Source of the DNA: Plazaster borealis | Taxonomy: Eukaryota; Echinodermata; Asteroidea; Forcipulatida; Labidiasteridae | Length of the DNA stretch: 64,000 bases | Reading direction: 5' to 3' | Assembly: GCA_021014325.1 (NCBI GenBank) | Contig: CM037476.1 | Location: forward strand, 20,310,827 to 20,374,826 | Part shown: positions 1-30,400 of the stretch, piece by piece | How the letters are laid out: the number at the start of each line of letters is the position of its first letter | Numbering within the stretch: position 1 is the stretch's first letter | Notes under the pieces: generated by a model | Database searches by the model: none | What the model saw: only the letters and a program-made list of their open reading frames with translations | What the model was told of the DNA's origin: nothing | Position numbers and translations under genes: made by a program

Positions 1-201
1 GTAGTGGAGATTTTCTCCAAATTCAACAAGCCCTGAATCGTTCACAGCTGTTTTCCTTTCGTCTTTTTCCCCAATCAAACAAAATCATTGAAAAACTTTT
101 TTTTAAAAAGTGTGCTTGGACATTCTTCAGTTTGCACAGGTCTACAAATTTACATGTCTAATTTATATTGCAAATTTTTTTGTTGGTGTAGATCCATCAC
201 C

Positions 202-17004
<16,803 letters not shown>

Positions 17005-17305
17005 ATTAACTTCATTACTCATTAGTCTTAAATATCTTTAAAGAAATCAAGTAAATTTCTTAATGTGGGGCAGGTCAAGGATGAGCAGAAGGTGTGGGGG
17101 ATGTATGATAAAGAGAAGGTGGTGGGTGTTTGATACAGTGTTTAAGCTGAAGGCCGTTTTACAAATGTGTTAACCAGTGAGCAAATTTGTCACAATTTTT
17201 TTCAAAGCAATGATTTAGCCCTGCAGCAAAAAATACGTGTTTTTAGAAATTCACGTCTAAAGTTTAACTATTCGTAAAAATTACGACGAATTGTTGTGTT
17301 ATTAA

Positions 17306-17474
17306 AGGGGCTGTGTCATCATGATCAAAGCAGGCCTGTAGCTGTACATGGAATTATGAACTCTCACACAGTCCCTGCACAGGCTTGCCTCCCTCCATAC
17401 CAAATCTATGGAGAGCTTGTGCGCACGGGCATGGCCTGGGTGAGAGTTTTTAATTCCATGACGACACAGCCCCT
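17306..17474. mobile_element. TTAA hairpin element (family H) in the YARS1 3' UTR
   Basis: TTAA at 17302-17305 and 17475-17478. Termini AGGGGCTGTGTC / GACACAGCCCCT, and inner arms GGAATTATGAACTCTCAC / GTGAGAGTTTTTAATTCC pair. A second copy is at 34332-34528. Confidence 0.8.
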
Positions 17475-17955
17475 TTAACTGGAGCACATAAAAGTTGAAT
17501 AAGCACACACGAAAATGGTTCCAAATTTGATCTAGGAGGCACCACCTGTATCACCATTTCCAGGAAATGGTTTTCTTTACACTGCCCCCATAAGACCACT
17601 TAGCCCTTGTTTACAAAAATAGTGACTTTGGACATTCCAGGGTATTTCCTTCATAGTTTCCACATAAAAGTAAGATCTGAACAAGTTTCGAGATGTGCCC
17701 CTTCCTTGTCAAAATCAGAGTGCAATCTCTACAAGAAAATAAGATTTTTAGTTTTTCTTCATTTGGGCTGTGTATCAAATCGTGCCTGCAGGAAGTCCAG
17801 GCTCTGTGGCTCTTTTGTAAACGTCACGTCAGGGTAACAAGCCCAGGCTTTTAATAAGACAAGAGAGGCAACAATTTCTCTGGATTTGACCATATTTTTG
17901 ACATGTTTTATCTTATTTTAACTGCCTGTATGTTGTTTTCTTGTATCAATTGCGA

Positions 17956-17961
17956 AATAAA
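17956..17961 (+). terminator. Poly(A) signal AATAAA for YARS1
   Basis: Canonical AATAAA about 950 bp after the YARS1 stop, followed within 30-40 bp by a T-rich and GT-containing stretch. It is the first full hexamer on this strand after the stop codon. Use of this site is inferred. Confidence 0.45.
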
Positions 17962-18229
17962 ATGGGGTGGGGAATTCAATTACTTCTTTGCATCACGTGA
18001 ATTGGGTTTACATACCCCCTCAAGCAGTCAAATAAACGGCGAATTTCAGGCTTTAAAAAAATAACGCAACACTGATTCTTCTTAGAAGTATATTTTATTA
18101 TTTGAAACAAACGCAAAGGAAAACAAGGCTTTGGTTTGTTTCACAATGTAGTAAGAAAATAAACAGAATGCACGGAAATACTTAACAATAGTACTTTCAG
18201 CATTGGTATGAAGTGGTTTTAAGGTCCTT

Positions 18230-18840
18230 AAACCTTTAAATATACATTATATTTATTCCCATATTGAAAAAATAAAACTGTCTGGGAAAGTAGAAAACTG
18301 AATGTCAATGTATGTAATTCTTGGAGCGTGTGGTTGCGTCCTACAGTACTATGGAATTCGGCAAGCGAGTGCTTCATAACTAAACCAATAAGGGAATAAA
18401 AGAGTGGCGGCAGAAGGGTCATGGTCGTGCAACCCTGCAAGAATTTTAACAGCCGTGTAAGACCGAGTCACTACCCTTTTATTCCCATTCATAAATGCCC
18501 TTTTTGTTGAAAAGTGTTATAATGGTGGAATTTCTTGGAATTTCCAGTCCCTGTCGTGTCCACAGGCTCCGTTTCGCCAAGGGTCATATTGCAATGCGAC
18601 GCTCAACGGTTGTTCATACGCTAATAGATTTTACAATGAGTACCGGTATGTATAGATTGCGTTACGCGTAAATTAGCGCCCACGTAAGCTTAAGCGTCAC
18701 TCGTAAGCTTAAACACTCCTCAATGCGTTTATATTGCCACATTTAAATATGGACACATGATCTCCCCTCGACCAATCCGAATGGATAAATTGTCCCGGGT
18801 GTTTATGAATGATGGATAAAAATCAATATCATTCAAATGG
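18230..18840. repeat. Dispersed repeat family G, copy 1
   Basis: Shares AAGGGAATAAAAGAGTGGCG, GGTCGTGCAACC-like and a distal TTTATGAATG block in the same order with 54640-55110. Between the 3' ends of YARS1 and NPAT. Confidence 0.45.
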
Positions 18841-19261
18841 TGTTGTATGATGAAGACTTGTTGTCAGCCTGCAATATATATCTTGTAATCAGACATTGCA
18901 CTTATTTGTTGTTTCTGCAACTAGCTACCCCGTCAGCTGTATTCACCTGACGTCATCATCACAATAATCTTGATTGCGCCATTTCGGGAGTTGATGTCCC
19001 TGTATGTGTTATACAGTGTAGTGCCAATTTCAGGCAGCGCGACGTTTACAAGTTGACTCTCGAAAAGGTGGATGTGGCACAGTTGCTGCAGGCAAGGGTG
19101 TCAATATGTGACCCTCCCCATCAATTTTAACTTGTTGGTGTGTTTTTGGTGTAATATTTTCATGTAAAATAACAAACGCATGTAGGTCACGCAGAAACGT
19201 TTGCTATTTTGTGACTCGGAAGCAAGTCTGACCATAGACTAGCCCACAGTACTCTGATTGA

Positions 19262-20800
19262 TAAACTATGCCAGCCTGCAATATGATATCATGTGGTGAA
19301 TGCATCTACACAGTACACAGTCAACCCTCCTACTGTCTGATCATTCAATATTATCCACTGTGGTTTAGAATATGGCAGCCTGCATTATGATATCATGTGG
19401 TGAATGCATCTACACAGTACAAAGTCAACCCTCCTACTATCTGGCCATTCAATATCATTCACTGTGGTTTTGAATGATAGATAAACTATGCCAGCCTGCA
19501 TTATGATATCATGTGGTGAATGCATCTACACAGTACACAGTCAACCCTCCTACTGTCCAATAACTCAATGTGGTTTAGAGTGATAGATAAACTATGCCAG
19601 TCTGCGATATGATATTATGTGGTGAATGCATCTTCACAGTACACAGTCAACCCTCCTACTGTCTGATCATTCAATATTATCCACTGTGGTTTAGAATATG
19701 GCAGCCTGCATTATGATATCATGTGGTGAATGCATCTACACAGTACAAAGTCAACCCTCCTACTATCTGGCCATTCAACATCACCCACTGGTTTTGTATT
19801 ACAATGACACTATGCCAGCCTTCAATATGATATCATGTGGTGAATGCATCTACACAGTGCACAGTCAACCCTCCTACTGTCCAATAACTCAATGTGGTTT
19901 AGAGTGATAGATAAACTATGCCAGCCTGCGATATGATATTATGTGGTGAATGCATCTTCACAGTACAGTCAACCCTCCTACTGTCTGATCATTCAATATT
20001 ATCCACTGTGGTTTAGAATATGGCAGCCTGCATTATGATATCATGTGGTGAATGCATCTACACAGTACAAAGTCAACCCTCCTACTATCTGGCCATTCAA
20101 CATCATCCACTGGTTTTGTATTACAATGACACTATGCCAGCCTTCAATATGATATCATGTGGTGAATGCATCTACACAGTACACAGTCAACCCTCCTACT
20201 ATCTGGCCATTCAACATCATCCACTGTGGTTTTGTATGACAATGACACTATGCCAGCCTTTAATATGATATCATGTGGTGAATGCATCTACACAGTACAC
20301 AGTCAACCCTCCTGCTATCTGGCCATTCAACATCATCCACTGGTTTTGTATTACAATGACACTATGCCAGCCTTCAATATGATATCATGTGGTGAATGCA
20401 TCTACACAGTACACAGTCAACCCTCCTATCTGGCCATTCAATATCATCCACTGGTTTTGTATTACAATGACACTATGCCAGCCTTTAATATGATATCATG
20501 TGGTGAATGCATCTACACAGTACACAGTCAACCCTCCTACTATCTGACCATTCAATATTATCAACTGTGGTTTTAAAAGAATGATATAGCAGCCTGCAAT
20601 ATGATATCATGTGGCAAATGCATCTACACAGTACACATTCAATATCGTCCATTGTGGTTGTGTATATAACAAAGACGCTATGCCAGCCTGCAATATGATA
20701 TCATGTGGTGAATGCATCTTCACAGTACACAGTCAACCCTCCTACTGTCTGACCATTCAATATTATCCACTGTGGTTTTTGATGATAAACAAACTAGTAG
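19262..20800 (+). repeat. Satellite array of about 105-115 bp units
   Basis: About 13-14 units with ATGATATCATGTGGTGAATG, CATCTACACAGTACA and AGTCAACCCTCCTACT blocks, the spacer varying (CTGTCTGATCATTC or CTATCTGGCCATTC). Higher-order repetition is visible: 19375-19700 and 19690-20030 share unit order. The array sits between the convergent YARS1 and NPAT ends. A lone fragment is at 53250-53290. Confidence 0.9.
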
Positions 20801-21242
20801 CCTCACAGCCAGATCATTGAATTGGTCGCCCTCGGTTTTTACCTACCATAAAATTTCTCCAATTTTCTTTTTTTTAATTAGGCCTGGGCAGAAACAAATT
20901 ACTCCAGCTTAAGCTGCATTGCCAAATTTTGAATTTTTCCTCTGAAGGAATTCGGACGGATGATGCAGTTTGAAAAAGAGGAAAAACATAAAACAGTTTC
21001 AAGTACGCCACGCACAATGCACAAAATACTTGTAACATTCAAGTTGTTGTACATGGCTAAGGGTAACCTGAGATAATGTCCACTTCAAACAGTAACTCAT
21101 TTGTATTTTTTTACTAACTGCTACTATTCTTTGATGATTTTTCTTGTTTGGTGTCTCAAAACTTTACACCCGAAAATAACTGTCTAGGATTGAAACAAAT
21201 GTTTTCCATCGATTTGGCAAAGGATTGAGCGATGACGGTCTC

Positions 21243-21248
21243 TTTAAT
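21243..21248 (-). terminator. Possible variant poly(A) signal ATTAAA for NPAT
   Basis: ATTAAA on the minus strand about 150 bp after the NPAT stop. I saw no AATAAA on this strand before the satellite array begins. Weak evidence. Confidence 0.25.
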
Positions 21249-21304
21249 GGATATTATTTAAAGATGCTTATTTTAAGGGAAAAAGCCCAGATTTGAGGTA
21301 TTTC

Positions 21305-21413
21305 ATCCTCTGTACTGAATTTCGTTCTGCGAACTAAATATCATTCTGCATGCTAAATTTCATTCTGCGTACTGAATTTCATTCTGCGTACTGAATTTCA
21401 TTCTGCATACTGA
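21305..21413 (-). repeat. 19 bp tandem repeat covering the NPAT stop codon
   Basis: About five units of TTCAGTAYGCAGAATGAAA on the minus strand. The first unit encodes the last NPAT residues and the stop; the rest are 3' UTR. Confidence 0.75.
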
Positions 21414-24400
21414 AGACTTGATAGAAACTTGTCCACGTCAAGGTTTGATGGAAAACTCTGAGATCGCTTTGTCTTCTTTGCCTGTGGAAATTAAACGAAA
21501 AATTGAAATAAATTTGTTGTTAAAGGGGTTTATAAAATTATTTTTAAAGTAGGGTCAACTCCCACCGATTCTCTTGTGGATTGTTAACCAATACAGCTGA
21601 AAGTAGGTTCAACTGCCCAGAGTCATTTATGGATTGTTTTAAAAAGGCAGTTGAAGGTAGGTTCAACTCCCAACGAGTCACTTGTGGATTGTTTCATGAA
21701 TTGTATACTCACACTCTTTGTTGTCTTTGGTTTCTTGTTTGTCTGAAAAAATGCAAGAAAAAATAAGAAGAATTTGGTGATCAATGGGATCGGAGAAATC
21801 AGGTTTCACGTTTGTAGACAAAGATTTACATGTATTTAACCTTTAGAGACCAAGGGCAAATTTCATAGAGTTGCTTAACGACCGATTTTGTGCTTAATGC
21901 TTGAGTTTCCATAGCGCTGCTAACTGTAAGAACACGAAATGGCATGCTAACCTTCTGGTGCTGACTGTAAATGAAAAAGAATGTAATCAAAATGAATGAC
22001 GTAACAATGCAAATCCATGGTGAACGCACAAGCTGGCTGCCAAATTTTCTTGCTATCCTGTGAAATATGCTTAGCTGCGCAAGCAAATTTTTTTCTGCTA
22101 TAGTTAGCACAAAAAATTGCTTATCGTTAAGCAGCGCTATGAAATTAGCCCCATATAGGCATGTACCAAAAACCTCCTTCCAATCAACCACAAAAGGTCA
22201 AAGTAAAGGTCAAACCCTGAATTGACATTATCCAATGTCTCCCATGTTGACATATTCCGTTTACAAAGAAAAGCAATGTCTTAAAGACATCGTACACGTT
22301 TGGTAATTACTCAAAATATATATTAGCATAAAAACTGACTTGGTAACGAGCAACAGAGAGCTGTTGATAGTATAAAACATTGTGAGAAACGACTCCCTCT
22401 AAAGTAACGTAGTTTTTGAGAAAGAGGTAATTTCTCACTAAAATAATAAAAACTTCTTGCAAGAAGTTTTTATAATTCTATCTGAAAGCACACAAATTTG
22501 TACAACTAGGGTGTTTTTTCTTTCATAATTTGTTTGCAACTTCGATGACCAGTTGAGCCCAAATTTTCAGAGGCTTGTTATTTCATGCATATGTTGGGAA
22601 ACACCAAGTGAGAACACTGGTCTTTGACAATTTCCAAACGTGTACGATGCCTTTAAACATTCTATATATTGAGAATTACTTATACCTCACAGGTCCTGCA
22701 TGTGGTTAGGTGTAATTTGAAAGCTCTTATTTTCATCTATTTTATGAGCAAATCAACCCAGTTTTGAGTTTGGGCAGGAAGTGCCAGGTTTAGGCTTGGA
22801 GCGTCACATTTGTTCAATCATGTATTAGTCTATATTTAAAGGTATTGTACACTTTTGGTAACAGCTCAAAATCAGTGTCCACAATTTGTGTGATTCAGCA
22901 TGTGCATGAACAAACAAAACCTGTGAAAGTTTGAGCTCAATTGGTCATCGAGGTCACAAGAAAATAGTGAAAAGAGACCTTATGTGTTTTCTGTTTTTTC
23001 AAACATCAAGTTTTTATCGCGTGTTTTACTCATTTCTCAGAAACGAAAACATTTTAGGCAGAAATATTTCAAGGAACCCTTTCTACCATTACTTACTTTA
23101 AATCATGTAAACTACGTGTGAATCTGTCAACATTTGTGTTTTTCGATCTTACCAATAGTGTACAGGGCCTTTAACTAATAATGGAAATGGACTTGACAAA
23201 CCTCATCTTTGGTATTTCCTTCTCTGTTCCTCTTCTGACCTCTGTTCTCTTTCTTTCCCGTCTCCTCCGTCATCTTATCTCCCTTCTCAGCTGTTCCTCT
23301 ATCCGCATCGTCTCCGTCTGCTGCATCAGGTTTCCTGGAGCTCTTTGTGCTCCGAGTCGACTTCCTCTTGGTGACAGGATCTTCGGCGACTTTTCGAGGA
23401 CTCTTGGCTTTTTGCACGGCGGCTCTGGTTTGCACGGCTGCCGGTGTTTTGGACTTGTGCTGTGATTCGGTCTGCAGGGTCACCACAACGGTTTCCGTCG
23501 TCGTGTTGGCTTGCTTACGAGGTGTTCTGGATTTTCGCTTGCTGCTTTTTGTATCCTTTTGGGATTCCTGTGTCGTTGCTTCCGTTTCCGTCCGTTGGAG
23601 ACGTCCGCTGTTTGGGGACAACCCGATCTCTTTCCGGAGTTCTGTCACCCAGTCTCTGGAAGGACTCTTAGCAGGGGAACTGTTGGAGGTAGTACTACGC
23701 AGTCTCTGCTGTCTGTACGGGGACTGACGTAATGAAGGCGGACTGTTTGAGAGACAGACCAACATCTGGGCTGCAATGTTCACCTCTGTCGACATGTCAT
23801 CAGGCACCTCAACAGAGACTGATCTATGATGCGTGTTAACATCAGGCACTAGGTTATTATGTGCGGCAAGCTGAATGGCTGGTTTTGACATTGCTGATGA
23901 AATGGGCTTTTTCTTACGCAACGAATCTGGAGATTTATTTTTAATTTGTCCCGAACTGTTGGTGCTCTTTCCTCTAGACTTACTCTTTGATGCGCTGGAT
24001 TTCCCATCAACATTATCATTGCCGTTTCCTTTATGAGGTTGTCTTGCTCTTGACTGGACTTCAGGTGTCCCACCGACGTCAAGGGTACGAGTCAACACCG
24101 GCCCTTTGAACTGAATCTGTTTTCGGGGTTTTGAAGCGATACCCGGCGGTGATTTTGTTGTAGGGACACTGGCTTCCGGAGGTGTCATGCCGGCCTGTTG
24201 GACAAGTGACGCCCCTGCAGGCCCAGGGTTCACAACCGCATTGCTAGCTACGCTGCTGATGCTGGAAAAGATGTTCCGATTCCCCTCCGCAGTTTGATTC
24301 AGTTGACTCATCGCTGGAGTAGGTAAAATCTCTCTCTGCTTTGCTCTCTGACCTAGACTATCTTGGAGACTGTTCTGGTTAGCATTCTGGGATGCATCAA

Positions 24401-27400
24401 CGCTACTTTCAGACAAACAAATTTTCTTCTGCTTTGAGCCTATCCCATGGGAGGAATGCGTCGACGTCAGTGGGGAACTACTTCTGGAGAACGATCTTTC
24501 CGGGGAGGTGGCAAATAACGAGCCCACATCAGAATCAACCATTGTGGCAAGCAGCTGTACCACCTCGGTCTGATCTCGGACACTCTGGGTACTGTTTACT
24601 TGGGTCATCAACGAGGAGGATGCTGCAGTGGGCGTGTTCGGGTTACCAGCTTGTGATGCCATGGAGGTTAGTACTCCACTCGCTGGCGGTGCATTGAGTC
24701 TTTCCCTCTTGCCGTGAACCGGGCATGATGAGTCACCAACTACCGCTGTGGCCTCGTTTTGTCGGTGAGGGCCTCTTTGTCTTGAGGATTCATTCTGCAA
24801 TGAGCTACTTGTCTGAAGTTGTTGTCCACTCTGTACTGCCACATTGGGGGAACCCAACACCCTCCCGTCCGGCGTCACGAAGAGCGTTCCTCCCTGGAAC
24901 CCCACTGGGGAATTCACAACAAGGTTCTGGGAGCTGGGCACCGACTGCTGCATGATCTGATACTGTCCTGAGGCGTTAAGAAACACTGGGAGCGTAACGA
25001 CTTGGTCGGTAGACGGTACGATCGCTGATGAGGTAATGGATGGGGTGAGGTCCAGTTGGTGATGGGTACCAGTGGATGCACTGGTGACCGGTGGTTGAAT
25101 ACTGAAGCTGGTTAACTGACCTGAGAGATTGTAAGAGCACTAGATAAGATTCAACGGAAAAGATAATGATCTGTTTCAGAACCATAAACACCCTTATCTC
25201 CCCTACAATTTCGAGGAGAAAAAAATTGACTAAATTGGGATTTGAACCTACGACCTAAAATGTGTGTACACATATAAAACGAATGGCGAGGGGTACGACC
25301 ATTTTTTGGGGGGTGAACAAAGACAAATTTACTACAGCGACCTCCAGATTAACGTACCAGCTCCGCCAACTAGCCCAATGTTGGCGGTCTCCCTATTTTG
25401 TCAATATCTTTGTTTAGGGGTGCCAGTCAGAAGGCACCGTGACCAACAAGACACTTCTGACTGGCACCCCCGGAACCAAGATATTGACAAAATGGGGTGA
25501 CTGCCAACATTAGCTCAGTTGGTAGAGCTGGTACGTAAACCCAGAGGTCGCAGGTTCAAAACCCACTCTGGCCAACTTTTTCTTTGTTCACCTCAAAATC
25601 GATTTATGATTAGCCAGTCAGTTTCCCCTGTGGTTTATTACTTTGCATTTGAATTGTGCAAGACATAACGTAACAACCAAATTAAGTTATAGAAATTGAT
25701 CAATTTATCCTACCCGTATTTGTTGTTGTTAACACTGTAGAACTGGCTACCTCTTGTGGGTTCTGATTGGCTAGTGAGTGCGTCACACGACCAGCACCTT
25801 GATCAGACAGATAATGTGATTGGTTGGTGAGCGGTGTTGAATGCAGTGATTGGCCGGTGATGGTGTTCTCATTATTGGGCTGGGTTGTTGCCGCTTCACT
25901 GGTCGGAGTTAAATCGATGGTGGGTTCAATGCTTGGCGTGTCTTCGAGGCTCTCCTGGAAAGACTGAGAAAGGATTAAAGGGAATTAGGCAGGAGAGTGG
26001 AATTTGAGCTATCGGTAGACTCCAAGCTGTGAAATTTCTTTTACAAATATTCTCAACCGTATGTCGTTGTAAAAAAATGGCGACATGGCCTGAAGTAACG
26101 GTGCCCTCTTTTGTTAATTTGTCTCCAACTGTTGGTAAACAAAGTGCCCTCTTATTTTCCTCCTCCCCCCCCCCCCCATTTTCAATTAAAAGTCAGGTCG
26201 ATTGCGATTAAATCAGAATGGTTGGCAGGTATGCTATGAAGTCTCTGCCGGAGCTCCAGCACCTTACCAAAGTTGGTGTGTCGTGGTCGAGCGGTTAAGA
26301 GCACCAGACTACATAAATCAGTCTCATAATTCAAAGAATTCAAAACCTGTCTTAAAGTGTTTCTCCTTGTTCAAGCACCTTGAGTACCTTTATTGGTAGA
26401 TACGTGCACTATATAAGACTATATATTATATTCAAAGTCATAACTTGACCACTCACCCGGTGGTACTGTTCCCTGTCGATATTGAAGAGTGAGAACAACG
26501 ACTCGAACGCCGGATCTGCGCTGGTACTCTGCACGATCTCGTGAACGGTGTCATCGGTCATTTGAAGGTTCAAGAGCTCCTCGATGGACGTTGAGGACTG
26601 ACTGAGTGTGTGAGCAGAGTCGTTTGTCTCTCCGACCGTCTCTGACCGGTTCTCCCTGTAAACAAAACAAACGATATGGAGGGTTTATGGAGTGTCATGG
26701 CCGAGCGGTTTAGAGCATCGAATTCAAGTTCTGGTGGTTAAGTCATCGGGGTGTGGGTTCGAATCCCGGTCATTACACTTGTGTCCTTGAGCAAGATACT
26801 TCACTATAATTGCTTCTCTTCATCCAGGGGTATAAATGTAAACCTGCGAGGGTAGAGGTTGATATTGTCTTTGAAAAAGCCTTCGGAGCCCCACGGCAGC
26901 CCGGGCTGTATACTCCCCAGGGAGCTGAGAAAGATTAAAGGAATGTTATTGGCCCAATGACCAGGGCACTAATGTAAAGTGCATTGATACGTTATTGTAA
27001 AATGCGCTATATAAGAACTAGTTATTATTACGGATTTCTCAGTGTAAATTACTGCAAGTTTTCTTGATGAAAAAATTGTAAATACCAGTGCCAAAGACCA
27101 CCTTGTTCGTGCCTTTACTTCGATCAGTAATGGTTCCATTTTGACAAAATATTCAAACTCCACAGTTACCTAGGACGGTTAGAGAGTGAGATACTTTGTA
27201 TTAAGAACATATCAATTGCTCCGTGGAGAAAGGTATTTGATCAGTGTGTGCTACCATCGATGACCTTATGGGGCAGAAACATGGACAACAAAACAGATAC
27301 AGCACAAACTTTGTACAGCACAAAGAGCTCAAGCAATTGAAAGACAAATACTTCACATCTCAATCAGAGATAGGGTCACATGTACAAAAATACCAAAAAC

Positions 27401-30400
27401 TGGCACGATATCTGACCCTCAGAAAAAAAGTTGGAAGATTTTACTGAAGACCCAGACCTAGTAAAGGCTTTTTAAAAACAATTTTGCTGATTTTTTCTGA
27501 GGGCAAACAAATCGGAAATCAGACCAAAGTAGGAAGAATATCATGTCTGAAAAGTATACAAAACAAAAAATACGTAATAAGAAAAAAATGGAGTTACAGA
27601 CACATCATAAGCAGGCCTAAAATTTCATCCTTGAGAGGGCAAGGCCATTTATAATTTGGGTTCCGCAGAATGCCTCCCCCAACCCCCTCTCCTCTGGGGA
27701 GAACCATGAACAAGTTGCTGAACTCACACAGGTAGTTTCTTGTTGATGTTGCCGGCCAGTTTCTCCTGGAACTCTGTGTTGTTGATGAGGGACTCGAGAA
27801 CCTGCGGAAGATCAGGAAAGTCCTCCTCCATTTGGGAAGAAGAAGCGTTGTCCGTTGAACGCGGGGAGATACTGGCTGCTGTGGAAACGGGTAATCTACG
27901 TGGAGGAACGCTGACAAAAAGAAAATAAACACATAAATGGAAATTGTTTTAACTTGTGTAGGGAACCCAAGTGCGCCCTCAGTGTTCAAGTGTCTGATCC
28001 AACTTTGTACTTAGCATATTTATAAAAAGTTAAAGGCAGGGTATACTTTTGGTAATTGTCAAAGACCGGTATCCTCACTTGGTGTATCCCAACATATGCA
28101 TAAAATATCAAACCCATGAAAAATTTGGGCTCATTTGGTCATCGAAGTTGCAAGAAAATAATGAAAGAAAAAAACACACTTGTTGCATAGAATTGTGTGC
28201 TTTCAGATGCCTGAGATACTGAAGCTTTCTCAGATTAAAATCTTGGGATGACAAATTTCTCTAAAACTACATTACTTCAAAGGGGTTCATTTCTAACAAT
28301 CTTTTAATAATATCAACAGCTCTCCACAGCTCTTTAACAAGTAAGTGTTCATGGTCATTACCTTGTGGAGTAATTAACAAAAGTATACCCTGCCATTATG
28401 TTTGGGTCCAAGACCTTTGGACTCACTCTGTTTTCCATTTCAGCGAGAGAGAGCTCATTTATTTTCTGTGGGTATTTCTCTCTATTTTGTAGGGAGCATG
28501 GCTCTAGTCATGCTCTGAATACTGTTTACTTGGGTGGAATGTCCTAGAGCTCTCTGTGAGTATTGTTTTGTGTTTAAAGGCACTGAACACGTTTGGAAAT
28601 TGTCAAAGACCAGTGTTCTCACTTGGTGTATCCCAACATATGCATAAAATAACAAGCCTGTAAAAATTTGGGCTCAATTGGTCATCAAAGTTGCAAGAAA
28701 ATGATGAAAGAAAAAATACCCTTGTTGAAAAAATTTGTGTGCTTTCAGATAGGAATAAAAACTTCCTGCAAGAAGTTGTTATTGTTTTAGTGAGAAATTA
28801 CCTCTTTCTCAAAACTACGTTACTTCAGAGGGAGTCGTTTCCTACATTGTTTTATACTATCAACAGCTCTCCGTTGCTTGTTACCAAGTAAGTTTTTATG
28901 CTAATATTTGTTTTGAGTCATTACCAAACGTGTACGATACCTTTAAATCATCTTTTTATCAGAGAAAATATTGCAGTTGTTAGCGCTGGTTGAATCGGGT
29001 ACTGTAAACTTTTTTGTATGTAGCTAGCCTCGTGTTGACCATTTGTCCTTCAGTGACTGTGTTGTGCTATTTGTAATGTGTGCTTTTGATTGGAGGATTA
29101 AAATCAATTCAAGTGCAGGAGATCATGTTATATTTTATAGACATGTGGATTTTGCTGTAGTATTTTAGTGAATGCTCGTCCTTTTAATAAGAGGGTCGGC
29201 CTCCTTCCAGTGCCTCTACACTTGTCTGAGATCTTGGGCAGTTTCTCCAAACAGACACCCACCAGATCGGGGGATGCGATGTTTTTGCAAAATCAAGATA
29301 TGCCGTTTTTGCACTGACGCGACGATACCTACCTTTTTCTCTTTGGTGATTTGCCGATGGGAGTGTGCACCTGTGTGCCAGATAAGCTGTAGCCCTTGGT
29401 GGGTGTTCTTAACTCGGGGATGATCGTCTCAACCTCTGACCCCTGAGAAGATGACCCCGACCCCATGACACTCTGGTCACTAGGTGTATGACCCTGGCGA
29501 CCGGCATTCATGATACTATTGGTGAGAGCGTCGATGGGGCTGGTTGCTACAGACACGCTACCGGACATCGACCCTGTAGTCATCAAAGCGTTGGACGCTG
29601 TCGTCGTTGTTGATGTTGATGTGAGCTGAGATGCCATCTTTCTCTGCAGCTCTTGTTGTTTCCTTAGCGCTGACATTCTGTACCGTGTAAGGGCTAAACA
29701 GTAAAGAAAATAAATAATAATAAAACCAATAATGATAATAATAATTATTAGAATTATTGAGCGCCTCAAGCTGATCCAACCCTAAGGTGCTTTACAACAT
29801 CAAAATTTCTTAAGGAATAAAAAGATACAAACAAATCCGTTTGTATGTCAAAATCATAGTGTAAACTTACAAATCAGAAATGTCTTCAGAACTATCTTTT
29901 AGGCCTGTGCGTTTACGGAAAATTTTGGAACCGGGTACCCGTTTGCCGCAACAATTCGGTTCTCAGGTACCCGCCTACAATAGATTGAGATATGAGTGAA
30001 CATAAAAAAATAAAAACTATTTACATTTGCGATTTTCTTTTTTTTTAGTTTTAAAAGTCTTTTAATTTATTTTGGTGAAAGGTTTTGGTCGGTGATTATT
30101 GTTCAAGCTTGTGGCTGTTTACGGCTTCTTTGGGCAGTTTGGTACAAACCACTTTACGGCCGCTGTGGTTTCCGAAGAAGTTAAACCTTGACTACGTAAT
30201 ACTGTGTGATTTTTATACTCACTTCTTTGGTCTACTTTCCGTGGTTCTGGGTGTGCTTGGTTGTGCAATAGTCCAGCGTTACCCGTGTATTGAAACCTGC
30301 GAACAGATTCAATCACGGAGTATGAGATTCACTTTTTTCAATAAATGTAGATGTTACTTACTTAACCTTATAATCCATGATTTATCAACAATCCAGATGA

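Larger units (their letters stand above)
17005..17961 (+). other. YARS1: YARS1 3' UTR, probable
   Basis: Runs from the TAA at 17002-17004 to the first clear AATAAA at 17956-17961. It contains a 169 bp inverted-repeat element (17306-17474). The remaining sequence is low-complexity AT-rich with no other coding signal. The extent is inferred only from the polyadenylation signal. Confidence 0.5.

Noticed and set aside
20166..20576. 136 aa open frame through the satellite
   Set aside because: A by-product of unit lengths that are often multiples of three; the frame breaks wherever spacer length changes.
21714..21741. Possible extra NPAT exon (TNKKPKTTK) before the last exon
   Set aside because: Acceptor and lysine-rich reading look attractive, but every available donor leaves the wrong phase for the conserved DVDKFL exon. 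Joining 23202 directly to 21481 is in phase.
23181..23732. Plus-strand frames of 70-126 aa
   Set aside because: Antisense shadows of the large NPAT exon.
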